This document shows positions 50,306 to 58,581 of a DNA stretch of 64,000 nucleotides, in pieces. The DNA lies in the NCBI RefSeq assembly GCF_026339955.1, contig NZ_JAPEPW010000001.1:1302001-1366000 (forward strand), written 5' to 3'. Every line of letters starts with the position of its first letter. The stretch's first letter is position 1. Below the pieces are notes generated by a model. That model saw only the letters and a list, made by a program, of their open reading frames with translations, was not told the DNA's origin and searched no databases. The DNA is from Streptomyces sp. NBC_01549. Lineage in GTDB: Bacteria > Actinomycetota > Actinomycetes > Streptomycetales > Streptomycetaceae. The position numbers and the translations under genes were made by a program.

Positions 50306-50746
50306 CTATGCCGTGTCCGTCGGGATGCCGAGCGGGCGCTGTTTCTTCCCTCCTGCCTTGGGGATATACACCCGCCTGACCGGCCGGGCCCTCCACGTGT
50401 CGGCGGATCGCTGCATCCAGTCGGCCAGTTCGGCCTTGCCCTGGGGTAGCAGCACCACCTTCCCGTCGATCCCGGCGGTCGTGCGGCCAGCGTTGATCTC
50501 CGTGACCCGGCGCACGCTGAGCAGCATGTTGGCGCGGGATCGGAGCATCAGCTTCTGCAGATTGCGGACCCTTTTCAGGTCCCCTGCCTGCGATGCCGTG
50601 AAGATGCGTTGCCGAAGTCGCCGTACGTCGTCTTCGACCTGCTGCCAGTCGACGGCCAGCCAGTCGGTGATCTCGTCCTCAGGTCCGTTCACCGCAGCCT
50701 CGGCTGGGGCGTCCAACTTGTCCCTCGGTTCGGGGTGTTCGAGCAT
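50306..50746 (-). pseudogene. group II intron reverse transcriptase, N-terminal part
   Basis: 142 true RT codons ending GKKQRPLGIP at 50321, then four foreign codons and a stop from the recombinase element. The content is RT0 and RT1 (RVTEINAGRTTAGIDGK, RRVYIPKAGGKKQRPLGIP). The reading frame joins exactly to 47140. As it stands the protein lacks the active site. Confidence 0.92.
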
Positions 50747-51383
50747 CTGGTCTCCACAGACTCACCTGACCCACGTCGGCACCCTTTCGAGTTCGGGCAC
50801 GTGCCCGTATCCGGCCGGTTATGCAGGGCGATCGGCGGAGGGCCGAATGCGTTGCCCCGTCTTCCCGCTGCCTTTCAGCTGCCGGCGTTCGCTTCTTGGG
50901 TCATCCTGTTCCCGCCCGGGGGCTGGGCCTTCCTCGCAGTCGGCTCACCGCTCAGTCGCCTGAGCGGACCCCGTCGGGGTTTCCACGTTCCACACAGTTG
51001 AGATACGACCGGGGTGGGCGCCCCCTATACCCCGGGGACGGTGGTGTCCTCCCGGTCGGCGGTTCGCTGTCCGACCGGCACCCGCCGCTTCTCAGCGGCC
51101 AGTCCCTGCACTCCGCTGAAGACTTCCGTCTGGCGAAGCCCAAACGTGACGAGGCATCATCAGGGGTTCACTCGCGTTCACCCGTCCGGCCTTCCCCTTG
51201 CCTGTGGCCCCCGGACGGATCGGGAACCCTTGGGCGTCTCCTTCGAGCTCCGCACCCCACCGTTGCCAGTGACGCACGTCGAAGCGGGGACGGGCCTTGG
51301 ACACTGGCCCGGGTCTACACCTTCGACATCAGTCGAACCTCCAATCGGTGCAACCACTCAAACTGTGCGACCTCGTGTCGCAC
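50747..51383 (-). ncRNA. group II intron domains I to III (5' part of the ribozyme)
   Basis: About 637 noncoding bases from the GTGCGAC 5' end to the RT start. Length and position match the folded ribozyme core. I did not fold it or assign exon-binding sites. Confidence 0.75.
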
Positions 51384-51980
51384 GCTGCCCGCGTTGCCGG
51401 GCCGCAGCAGAGCGGCGACCGGCTCCCCGCTGCCGCCTGGGCCGTGGTCGACGAAGGCCATCAGCGGGTGGTGCCCGAAGGTCTTCTTCCAGGTCGCGGC
51501 GGCGTCCTGCTTCTCGGAGTGGGCCAGCACGAGCACCCCGTCGATGTCCACGATCACCTGTCCGCCGGCGTCCGGTCCGGCTTGTCCGGCCAGCTTCCAG
51601 ACGTGTTCGCGGACATGGGCCCGTGCGGTGCGGATCGCCGCCAGGGCCTTCGGCCCGGCCGAGGCGAGGGCATCGATGAGGCGGGAGACGGTGGGATCGG
51701 AGGCCACCGCACCGAACACGGCCGGCTCGGATCGCAGCATGCCCACATCGGCCAGACAGTCCCCGCCGAGCGCGACCGCCAGGGCCACATCCAGCAGGAT
51801 CTTCCCCGGATCGTGCACCGCCCGCGCCTTGCACCACGGCGCCAGAGCCGCCGATATCGCCTGGTCCAGCCCGGTCTTACGGGCCGTCTCCACCAACAGG
51901 ACGCCTCCCGCCTGCGAGACGACCGCCCGGCCACCGCCCTCGACGCGGACGCGCGGGTAGGACCCGATACGCTTCTTCAC
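51384..51980 (-). pseudogene. IS1380 transposase, exon 1 (N-terminal part)
   Basis: 199 codons from GTG 51980 (MKKRIGSYPRVRVEGGG) to codon AGC at the intron edge. It includes the helix-turn-helix-like region and the first catalytic Asp in VIVDIDGVLVLAHSEK. If unspliced, the frame runs briefly into the intron. With exon 2 the transposase is complete. Confidence 0.9.
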
Positions 51981-52160
51981 CTGGGAAGTGCCTCCGACGG
52001 TGGCAGGAACTAGGACCTCGACAATCCTTATCCTTGCTGGTCAGAGGCACTTTTCGTTTGTCTGACCACCCGTCGGACACCAGGCTTCATGAAAGCGCGA
52101 GGCTAAGGGTCCCGCTTCCCCGCAGGTCAGACCACGGGAAGACTCACGGCCTCACCTGGG

Positions 52161-52202
52161 CTCCGGAGCCGTGTGCGCAGGTTCGAATCCTGCCGGGGGC
52201 AC
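52161..52202. repeat. attR: right attachment site, tRNA-Arg 3' fragment
   Basis: A 42-base exact copy of 42541-42582. It is preceded by 54 bases (52107-52160) outside the IS with no recognisable gene. It is not a full tRNA: the acceptor 5' strand and D arm are missing. Confidence 0.9.
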
Positions 52203-52255
52203 AGAAGCCGGACCAGCGTGATCAAGTCGCTGACCAGCCAAAGTGCCAGACATTG

Positions 52256-52288
52256 AGAGCCGGACCCAGTCCTACTGGGTCCGGCTCT
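52256..52288 (+). terminator. native tRNA-Arg terminator, right of the island
   Basis: A perfect 14-bp stem (52256-52269 with 52275-52288) and five-base loop followed by TTTGTCGTTGTT. Before integration it would have followed the tRNA by about 50 bases. Confidence 0.85.
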
Positions 52289-52457
52289 TTGTCGTTGTTA
52301 CGCACTGACCTTGGCTCAGCCCTCGCACCCGCTGTCGTCCCGATAGCCGATCTCGGGGTCGTCGGCGTGGCGTCTCTTGCTTCGGCGGGCCCTGTACGTG
52401 CCCGGAACTGTGGCTTCCATCATGGCGAATGTGATCTTGTCCTGGTGAGATCGCCGG

Positions 52458-53462
52458 ATGCTCGGTTTCCTCCTCCGTCTCCTGCCGTTCTGGGTCCGCG
52501 AGCCCCTGCTCATCGCGGTCGGGTCTGTTCTCGGCGTACGCATCATGTATCTCGCCGTCCGCGATCACGATCGGGTCGCGGCTGGTCTCGGCGTGGTGTT
52601 CCTCGTGTTCACCGCCATACGCGTCTACGCGGTGATCCGGGCCCTGCGCGCGCGCCGGAACCCAAGTCCGACAGCCTCCGCAGACGGGGCGGCAGTCGAT
52701 GTTGCCGCCCAGGCCCAGGCCCAGGCCGGAATCGGGCCGCGTCCCAGCCCGGGCACTCCGGAGAAGGAGCACAACGCATGGGGCCAGGCCGTCGCGGCCG
52801 TGGCCGTGTTCGGGACACTCGCGGCCGCGCTGTGGGTGGCCCCACGCTTCATGCCGTCCGACGACAACACCCCGCAGCCCGCCTCGTGTTCGGGCGGGGC
52901 ACACGAGGAGCTTCCGAATGCCTACAAGGACACGCCCCAGCCCGTGACCGGTGAAGAGCTGTGCAAGGCGCTCAACCGGCCAGACCTGGCCAAGCTCCTT
53001 GGAACGCCTGGAGAGACCGCGACCACTGTTTCCAGCACCAACAACACCGCTCCTCTGACTGATGGGAAGGTCGCCCAACCGGAGGCCGAGGTCACGTTCG
53101 ACACGTACACCGTGAATGTCTCGGCCACTTACAACGAGCTGACGACCGACCAGTACGTGAAGCTGATGAAGTTCGGGGATGAGAAGGACATCAAGACGCT
53201 TACGGTTCTCGGTCGGCCCGCGGTCCTCTCCTCGGATCACACCATGAAGCTCGAGATCAATCTCGGGAGTGGTGGATCCGGCGGACCGGTCGAACAAGGC
53301 CCCCTGGCCAGGACGCTGGTCGTGGCCCTGGACCGTCATGACCGAGGCGGCTACTGCGAAATCACCGTGTGGAGCACGTCCGGAGCCTTCCCGAACGACA
53401 GCGCTCTCCTCAACATCGCCGAGAAGGTTCTTCCGAGGATCCCCGAACGACCTGTCCGATGA
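52458..53462 (+). CDS. DUF6215-like membrane protein
   Basis: A 334-residue protein. Two N-terminal hydrophobic segments (about 10-25 and 33-62) are followed by a Pro/Ala-rich linker, a third membrane helix (AWGQAVAAVAVFGTLAAALWV, about 108-128) and an extracytoplasmic domain. The domain begins SCSGGAHEELPNAYKDTPQP and holds ELCKALNRPDLAKLLGTPGE. It resembles DUF6215 proteins of Streptomyces as I remember them; the function is unknown. Confidence 0.75.
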   Translation: MLGFLLRLLPFWVREPLLIAVGSVLGVRIMYLAVRDHDRVAAGLGVVFLVFTAIRVYAVIRALRARRNPSPTASADGAAVDVAAQAQAQAGIGPRPSPGTPEKEHNAWGQAVAAVAVFGTLAAALWVAPRFMPSDDNTPQPASCSGGAHEELPNAYKDTPQPVTGEELCKALNRPDLAKLLGTPGETATTVSSTNNTAPLTDGKVAQPEAEVTFDTYTVNVSATYNELTTDQYVKLMKFGDEKDIKTLTVLGRPAVLSSDHTMKLEINLGSGGSGGPVEQGPLARTLVVALDRHDRGGYCEITVWSTSGAFPNDSALLNIAEKVLPRIPERPVR

Positions 53463-53550
53463 GACGCCGAAAACATCTCGGCGAAAAGATCGGTCCAGTC
53501 GCGCTGCCGGCGACGGCATCAGTCTTGTGCAACTTTATTACTGAGATGGC

Positions 53551-54084
53551 ATGGCCATCCATCAACTGTCGTCTCCGCCTGATCCTGACGTCGTCCTCAC
53601 CGAGACCAACTGGGACTCGCTGGAACACGCCTTGGGCCCAGCCCGTGAAGCATCCGGGATGCCGGCCGCGCCACTCGAAGCCACCCCGGAGGGGCGGGCG
53701 AGGTCACCGCGCTACCTCGACCACGTGCTGCACCACCAGAACACGTTGTACGACGCCACGGTTCCGGCAGCACTGTACGTAGCCGCGATTCTCCCAAACC
53801 CCCGCGCCGCAGCCACAGCGGAGTCCACAAGCCGCGACCACGGATTCCCGCCTCACGACTACGCTCCAGCAGTCCACATCCAGGAGATTCGCCCACTCCT
53901 GTTCCAAGCGGCCCACGCACACACGAACGACCCCGACCTACGTGTTCGTCAAGCCGCCGTCTCGGCCTGCATGCCGCTCCTGGACGACCCACGACTCCGC
54001 CACCACCGCACCGCCCTGGCCCCACTCATGCGCGATGTTCTGGGCACCAGCGCACGTTGGCAGTACCGCGAACGAGCGTACTGA
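53551..54084 (+). CDS. hypothetical protein with HEAT-like helices
   Basis: A 177-residue protein. After an N-terminal TETNWDSLEHALGPA segment, the rest is helical with DLRVRQAAVSACMPLLDDPRL, a HEAT-repeat-like unit. Similar Streptomyces proteins are longer, so it may be C-terminally shortened. No ribosome site is obvious. Confidence 0.6.
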   Translation: MAIHQLSSPPDPDVVLTETNWDSLEHALGPAREASGMPAAPLEATPEGRARSPRYLDHVLHHQNTLYDATVPAALYVAAILPNPRAAATAESTSRDHGFPPHDYAPAVHIQEIRPLLFQAAHAHTNDPDLRVRQAAVSACMPLLDDPRLRHHRTALAPLMRDVLGTSARWQYRERAY

Positions 54085-54199
54085 TCCCTCGCGGTGAAGG
54101 TTGAGCGTTGTCATCGAAGGTTGGTGACCGCCGGGTTTTCTCACCGAAGGTTGAGTGATCGTTTAGGGCTGGCTGTCCGGAGTCAAGGTTCGGTCCTGG

Positions 54200-55402
54200 T
54201 CAACTCGACATCGCGCGGTCCTCAGACGAGTTGACGGCTGCTGACGGGATCGCGAAGAAAGCCAGTGTTGCGAGGACCGCCGCACTCGCTGCGAGTGCCA
54301 AAGCACCTGGAAGGGACCGGGTCACGACCGGTCCGACAACCACTGCCCCCAGGGCGAATCCGGTGATTTTCAAGCTGGCGCCGGTGGTGAAGATCTGGGC
54401 GCGGAGGTGTTCTGGGGCCTCCCGGTGGCGGATGGCGAACAAGGCGGCCAGTTGGGGTCCTTCACCGATCCCCGCGATGAGTACGGCCACGATGAGCACG
54501 ACGGGCTGACGCCACGTGGCCAAGGCCAACGCGGCAGCCTGGACGAGAGCGCTGGCCCAGATGATCGTGTCGGGGGCGACTGAACGCGGAAACCGGGTGA
54601 GTACGGCGTTGGCCGCCAGGGCGGAGATCGCCGCGCAGGAGAGCAGCGCCGCGCCGCGGCCGGCTCCGCCCAGGACGCGCTCGCCCAGGAGTGGGATGCA
54701 CGCCGTCAGCATGCCCTGAGCGATACAGGAGACGACCGAGGTGAGGGTCGCTCGGGCCAGAGACGGCCTTCCGACGATGACCCGTATTCCGGCAGCGAGG
54801 TCGCTGATCACCGAGGTTGTCCGAGCGCCCCTCGCCCGACCGGGACGGGCGGGCAGCATCCACGCGGCGGGCAGTGCCAAGGCGATGAGCCCCGCGGAGA
54901 CCACCACGGCCGTCGGGGCTCCCAGCGCCTCTGCTACGCCACCGGCGAGAGCCGGACCGGCCAGACTCGCCACGCTGAACGTCATGGCATCGAGGGTGTT
55001 CGCCCGGGGCAGGTGGTCGCCCAGCACCACACGGGGCAGTTGGGCCGTCCATCCGCCCGACAGGGCAGGCCCCAGCAGCCCTGTCACCACTGCGATCAGG
55101 ATGGTGACAGCGAACGGCATACGGCCGAGTCCCAGGAGAATCATCCCCAGCCCCGCCGCATACAGGACGAGGGCCACAGCCAGCAGACGTCCCGGCCGTC
55201 CTGTTCTGTCGAGGAGCGCCCCGAGCACCGGCCCCCCTACCGCGGCGGAGATCGTGATACCCGCGAGCAGGGACGACGCGTCGGTAGTCGATCCGGCCAG
55301 GGCGAATCCTGTCAGCATCAGCGCCGGTCCCGACATCTCGTCCCCGGCACGAGCTGCCACTGCCCCGGCCAGATAGAGGCGGAGTGAGTAACGCTTTTTC
55401 AT
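54200..55402 (-). CDS. MFS transporter
   Basis: A 400-residue major facilitator with about twelve membrane helices; the loop 2-3 motif appears as GALLDRTGRPGRLL. Substrate unknown, possibly a drug or dye. I chose ATG 55402 (MKKRYSLRLYL); an ATG at 55429 would add nine residues and overlap the divergent regulator's promoter. It is divergent from a CGNR zinc-finger gene 38 bases away. Confidence 0.88.
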   Translation of the reverse strand: MKKRYSLRLYLAGAVAARAGDEMSGPALMLTGFALAGSTTDASSLLAGITISAAVGGPVLGALLDRTGRPGRLLAVALVLYAAGLGMILLGLGRMPFAVTILIAVVTGLLGPALSGGWTAQLPRVVLGDHLPRANTLDAMTFSVASLAGPALAGGVAEALGAPTAVVVSAGLIALALPAAWMLPARPGRARGARTTSVISDLAAGIRVIVGRPSLARATLTSVVSCIAQGMLTACIPLLGERVLGGAGRGAALLSCAAISALAANAVLTRFPRSVAPDTIIWASALVQAAALALATWRQPVVLIVAVLIAGIGEGPQLAALFAIRHREAPEHLRAQIFTTGASLKITGFALGAVVVGPVVTRSLPGALALAASAAVLATLAFFAIPSAAVNSSEDRAMSS

Positions 55403-55411
55403 CGTCGAGAC

Positions 55412-55425
55412 GTTACGGAGGTAAC
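55412..55425. promoter_or_regulatory. palindrome in the MFS/CGNR divergent promoter
   Basis: GTTAC-GGAG-GTAAC is a 5+5 perfect inverted repeat between the two divergent starts. Half-sites GTAAC (55388) and GTTAC (55445) lie on each side. It is a candidate operator for the CGNR protein. Confidence 0.45.
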
Positions 55426-55440
55426 TCAAAACTCAGCAAG

Positions 55441-56037
55441 ATGCGTTACATTCCACGTGTGTCCCCCAACAGCGACGACTGGTCCACCCGTCACTCCGTG
55501 CTGACCACGGCTCGGCGGAGCGCCGCCCTGATCAACGCTCTCGCTGACGACTGCCCCGACCCGGCCGAAGTCGCCGACGTGCTCCGCGCATACGGTGAGA
55601 CAGACCCCATCGACCTCACCACCCGCGACGTTGCCGGGATGCGCGCAGCCGCCGCCCTGCTGCGGCAAGTCTTCGCCGCCGAGCACGCCGATGACGCCGC
55701 AGTCACACTCAACCGCCTCCTGCGGGAACACACCGGGCCCCTCCGTCTGACCTCGCACGGCGGCAGCACCCCCTGGCATCCCCACCTCGACCGCGACGAC
55801 AACGCCCCCTGGGACGAGTGGCTCCTCGCCTCGTCCTGCATGGCCCTGACCGTCCTCGTCTGGGACCGTCAACGCCCGCCCGGCAGGATCTGCGCATCAC
55901 CCACCTGCCAGAACGCCTTCATCACCCAGGGCAGCGGTCCCGAACGCCGCTACTGCTCCCGCCGATGCGCCACCCGCGAACGAGTCGCAGCCCATCGACG
56001 CTCCCACTCCGGCGAGCAGTCGAGCGAAATCAAGTAA
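55441..56037 (+). CDS. CGNR zinc-finger (ABATE-domain) putative regulator
   Basis: A 198-residue protein. The N-terminal helical ABATE-like domain contains LINALADDCPDPAEVADVL. The C-terminal CGNR zinc finger has ICASPTCQNAFI and RRYCSRRCATRERVAAHR, four Cys and a terminal basic helix that probably binds DNA. ATG 55441 or GTG 55459 may be the start. Divergent from the MFS gene, which it likely controls. Confidence 0.85.
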   Translation: MRYIPRVSPNSDDWSTRHSVLTTARRSAALINALADDCPDPAEVADVLRAYGETDPIDLTTRDVAGMRAAAALLRQVFAAEHADDAAVTLNRLLREHTGPLRLTSHGGSTPWHPHLDRDDNAPWDEWLLASSCMALTVLVWDRQRPPGRICASPTCQNAFITQGSGPERRYCSRRCATRERVAAHRRSHSGEQSSEIK

Positions 56038-56064
56038 GGCGCCCAGGATCCAACGCAACATCGA

Positions 56065-56355
56065 TCAACCTTCCCTACGTTCCCCTTCGGGACCGGGCGA
56101 TCCCTTCGTATGGTTGGTCGGCTGCCACTGCAGGATGAACGCCCGAACCCCGTCGATGAACAGTCGTACCCGCGACTTGTCGTAGTCCGCGTAACTCCCG
56201 TGTGCGGCCTTGTTCCTGAGGTCCATCCAGGCAGTGATCCGCTTCTGCTGCAGGTCGTCGTAGACGCCGCTCTCCGCCATCTCCAGGTAGTCGCTATAGG
56301 TATCAGCGTGTACCAACTCCACTACTGACTCGCACCAGCCCGCAAGAGTGGCCAC
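56065..56355 (-). CDS. small HEPN-like protein
   Basis: A 96-residue helical protein. The segment DLRNKAAHGSYADYD contains R-N-K-A-A-H, an R-x4-H motif as in HEPN-fold nucleases and the DUF4145 family, followed by a helix VRLFIDGVRAFI. It may be a 5'-truncated copy of a longer protein. No partner nucleotidyltransferase is seen. Confidence 0.6.
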   Translation of the reverse strand: MATLAGWCESVVELVHADTYSDYLEMAESGVYDDLQQKRITAWMDLRNKAAHGSYADYDKSRVRLFIDGVRAFILQWQPTNHTKGSPGPEGERREG

Positions 56356-56584
56356 TGGTCAGGCCAAGTCTCCGATGGGGGCGCCCAGACTCCAGGACGG
56401 ACGGGGCGTCGTTGGCGAGTACCGGCCAGGGTGGCGCATGCGCGGGGAGTTCCCATCCCGTCTGCCATCGCCCCAGGCGAAGCCGAGCAGACAGGATGGG
56501 AGCTGGGGTACATGGTGGGTTTACGCAGCAGGCAAAGGGTGCTAGATCTGCTTCGCTCATGAAAAGCGCGTGGAGAGGTCAGTG

Positions 56585-57418
56585 ATGGCAGAGCGGGCGT
56601 CGGCCACGGCGGGCAAGAAGGACGGTCCCGACCGGAAGTCGCCGGGCCGGGCGCGGCTCACGGGTGTGGCGCTGATCGTGCTGTCTTTGACAGGGGCGGT
56701 TTTGAGCTACCTGGCGTTCACGGTGTGGGTGCCGGGCCAACAGGAGCGCTACGAGCACTACCGGGCAGCCGAGCCGTGCCCCGCGCAGGCGACCGCGCAG
56801 GAGGTGGCGGCGAAGGACTGCCTCACCACCTGGCACTTCACCGTCACGAAGGCCGAGTCCACGTTCACAGGAAAGGTCACGGCCTACGAGGCGACCCTCG
56901 AGGACAAGGGCGACGACTCCTGGCAGAGGGTCGTGCGGTTCAGCGACTCCGGGCCGCTCTTCGACAAGCTGCATCGGGGCGACGAGGTCACCGCGACCGG
57001 CTGGCGCCGCGACATCGTCGTCCTCAGCAAGGACGGCGTCCGCCAGAACACCTCCGACGCACCCCGCGACGAGCACCAGGGGAACGCCGCCCTAGGCGTC
57101 CTCGTCGCACTCCTCGCGGCCCAGTCTCTGCTATTCGGCGCGGTCCGCCTGGCCAGGCCGACCACCTACGCGCCCTTCGTCTGGGAGCCGTACGGCAGGT
57201 GGTTGGCCTTCACCAACATCTGCGTCGGCGTGGGCGTGGGAGCCGCGTCGGTGTGGCTCGGCATCCCGTGGTGGACTGTGCTCGTGAGCGTGCCGGTCGT
57301 GGTGTGCGCAGTGATGGCCCGACTCCTGCGCCGGCAGCGGCGCGCGATGGCGTCCTCGGCGAAGGTGCTCGGCCTCGATACGCTCCATCGACACATCCAA
57401 TCCGACATCACCAACTGA
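56585..57418 (+). CDS. hypothetical membrane protein with four membrane helices
   Basis: A 277-residue protein. Helix 1 at about 27-50, then an extracytoplasmic domain of about 110 residues with two Cys (EPCPAQ... AKDCLTTWHF) likely disulfide linked, helix 2 near 162, and a closely spaced pair near 205-245. A basic C-terminal end follows. ATG 56585 has GGAGAGG upstream. Function unknown. Confidence 0.75.
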   Translation: MAERASATAGKKDGPDRKSPGRARLTGVALIVLSLTGAVLSYLAFTVWVPGQQERYEHYRAAEPCPAQATAQEVAAKDCLTTWHFTVTKAESTFTGKVTAYEATLEDKGDDSWQRVVRFSDSGPLFDKLHRGDEVTATGWRRDIVVLSKDGVRQNTSDAPRDEHQGNAALGVLVALLAAQSLLFGAVRLARPTTYAPFVWEPYGRWLAFTNICVGVGVGAASVWLGIPWWTVLVSVPVVVCAVMARLLRRQRRAMASSAKVLGLDTLHRHIQSDITN

Positions 57419-57502
57419 CATCACCAACTGACATCAACGACGTTGAACGCAGGCGGCCTTGAGCGACCGTCCACAATCCACCGGTAGTCCTGCGAGGGCG
57501 GC

Positions 57503-58300
57503 CTACGGCCCGCCGCCGAAGAAGCCGGACTTCAGGTCCCCGATGACGGCGTCGAGTGGATGCCCACTGACGATGAACGGGCCGCTCCAGGGCGCGCTGA
57601 GTGCGAAGAGCAACGCCAGGCTCAGCCCGACCACACTCGCAATCCCTACGATCAGCAGTGACGTTCGCAGACTGCTACGGAAGACCAGTGCGCCGGAGTT
57701 CACGATCAAGGCCAGTCCGCTGACCACGAGCGTGACGACGTAGAGCGCGGGAACGTCGCGTGAGGCGGCCGCGACGCGGGCGCGACGACTACTGGTGACA
57801 CCGTCCAGGGAAGCCACCAGCTCCGTGCCTGTCGGGGTTCCCACATCGGGTCGGGCCGCCTCGGCGCGCACACTCCGCTCCAGCCGTGCGATCGCGCGAG
57901 CGGTGGCCGGGTCGTCACCGGACGCCGCTGCTGCACCCTCCCACTCCCTGGCACGCGTGGTCTGCAGGTAGTCCAGCAGTGCCGTATGGATCGGCTCCGA
58001 CTGGACTCGCGGACTTGTCGCCGCCCATGCCAGGCGGGAGGCCGCGGCCGCCTCGTCGCTCACCAACCCCTCGGCCGCACGCAGGTAGCCGGACTCGCTG
58101 GCCAGAGAGAGTGCCGCAAAGATCGCGAAGGCAGCGCCGAGTGTCGGCATCAGGGGCGTGGCGATCTGCGGCACCCGATCCCGTTCCGCGAGCGGTACGA
58201 GCACCCGGACGCCGACCCGCGCCACGGCCGCGACCAGTAAGGCAAGTAAGAGTCCGCCCACAACCAGCACCACCGCCGGCAGCGAGGTCAACCAGTTCAC
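57503..58300 (-). CDS. DUF4239 / bestrophin-like membrane protein
   Basis: A 265-residue protein with two N-terminal membrane helices (LPAVVLVVGGLLLALLVAAVA and a second after IATPLMP), a soluble helical middle, and two C-terminal helices (ALYVVTLVVSGLALIVNSGA, LLIVGIASVVGLSLALLFAL). This layout matches DUF4239 proteins. GTG 58300 has AGGTG five bases away. Function unknown. Confidence 0.75.
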   Translation of the reverse strand: MNWLTSLPAVVLVVGGLLLALLVAAVARVGVRVLVPLAERDRVPQIATPLMPTLGAAFAIFAALSLASESGYLRAAEGLVSDEAAAASRLAWAATSPRVQSEPIHTALLDYLQTTRAREWEGAAAASGDDPATARAIARLERSVRAEAARPDVGTPTGTELVASLDGVTSSRRARVAAASRDVPALYVVTLVVSGLALIVNSGALVFRSSLRTSLLIVGIASVVGLSLALLFALSAPWSGPFIVSGHPLDAVIGDLKSGFFGGGP

Positions 58301-58581
58301 CACATCACCTACAGCGCGTTCCCGCGAGCGTCCCACGACGGCGGCACATCGGGCCCCGCGACCTGGAGCTCCTCGTCGATCACTTTTAATGAGCGCTCCA
58401 TGATCACAGGTCGAAGACCTTTGACGCTCGCGACGCCCGGCACGGCATCTCTTTTCGTTGGCCAAACAGCCGAATACGGGCCCAGCACGAGGCTGTACCG
58501 GCAACGACCGCCGCGCCCGTCTCCATTTCCGTCTCATTCATCCTCGTTCACCGTCGTTCACCGTCGTTCAGCCGAGACCGG
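58301..58581. other. intergenic region
   Basis: No convincing gene. A short direct repeat of CACCGTCGTT/CACCGTCGTTC occurs near 58549-58570. Confidence 0.45.

Larger units (their letters stand above)
47144..50323 (-). mobile_element. 3.18-kb large-serine-recombinase element inside the intron RT gene
   Basis: The RT codon Pro (CCG) occurs at both edges: 50321-50323 after GGCATC and 47141-47143 before GTGATCG. Removing 3,180 bp leaves a perfect RT frame. Inside are only a small DUF5372-like gene and the recombinase gene, both on the minus strand. There are no terminal inverted repeats and only a 2-3 bp crossover overlap, as expected of serine integrases. Confidence 0.85.
45684..51383 (-). mobile_element. 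group II intron in the IS1380 transposase gene
   Basis: The 5' end on the minus strand is GTGCGACACG, the group II consensus, directly after transposase codon AGC. The 3' end is domain V then domain VI and CTACCCGAC, ending in AC as required. Both ends lie on codon boundaries and splicing joins GNAGS to NTATDH, the normal IS1380 sequence. Without the inserted recombinase element the intron is 2,520 bases: about 640 bases of domains I-III, a 602-residue RT and about 75 bases at the 3' end. Confidence 0.93.
44736..52106 (-). mobile_element. IS1380-family insertion sequence carrying nested insertions
   Basis: The terminal inverted repeats are 44736-44755 (TTAGCCTCGATCTTTCGTGA) and the complement of 52087-52106 (TTAGCCTCGCGCTTTCATGA), matching at 17 of 20 bases. 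Subtracting the intron leaves 1,671 bp, the normal size for this family. The outside flanks show no target duplication (TACG against GGGT), so one side may have been rearranged. Confidence 0.85.
42541..52202. mobile_element. remnant integrative element at tRNA-Arg(CCG)
   Basis: About 9.6 kb bounded by the 42-bp direct repeats. Cargo is a conserved membrane/coiled-coil gene, a toxin-like and an immunity-like gene, and an IS1380 element with nested insertions. No integrase, excisionase, replication or transfer gene remains. In S. coelicolor the tRNA-Arg near lysA is (from memory) the site of an actinomycete integrative conjugative element, so this is likely the shell of a relative, largely replaced by insertion sequences. 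Confidence 0.8.

Noticed and set aside
52161..52202. A second tRNA-Arg gene
   Set aside because: Only the 3' half is present; the acceptor 5' strand and D arm are missing, so it is attR.
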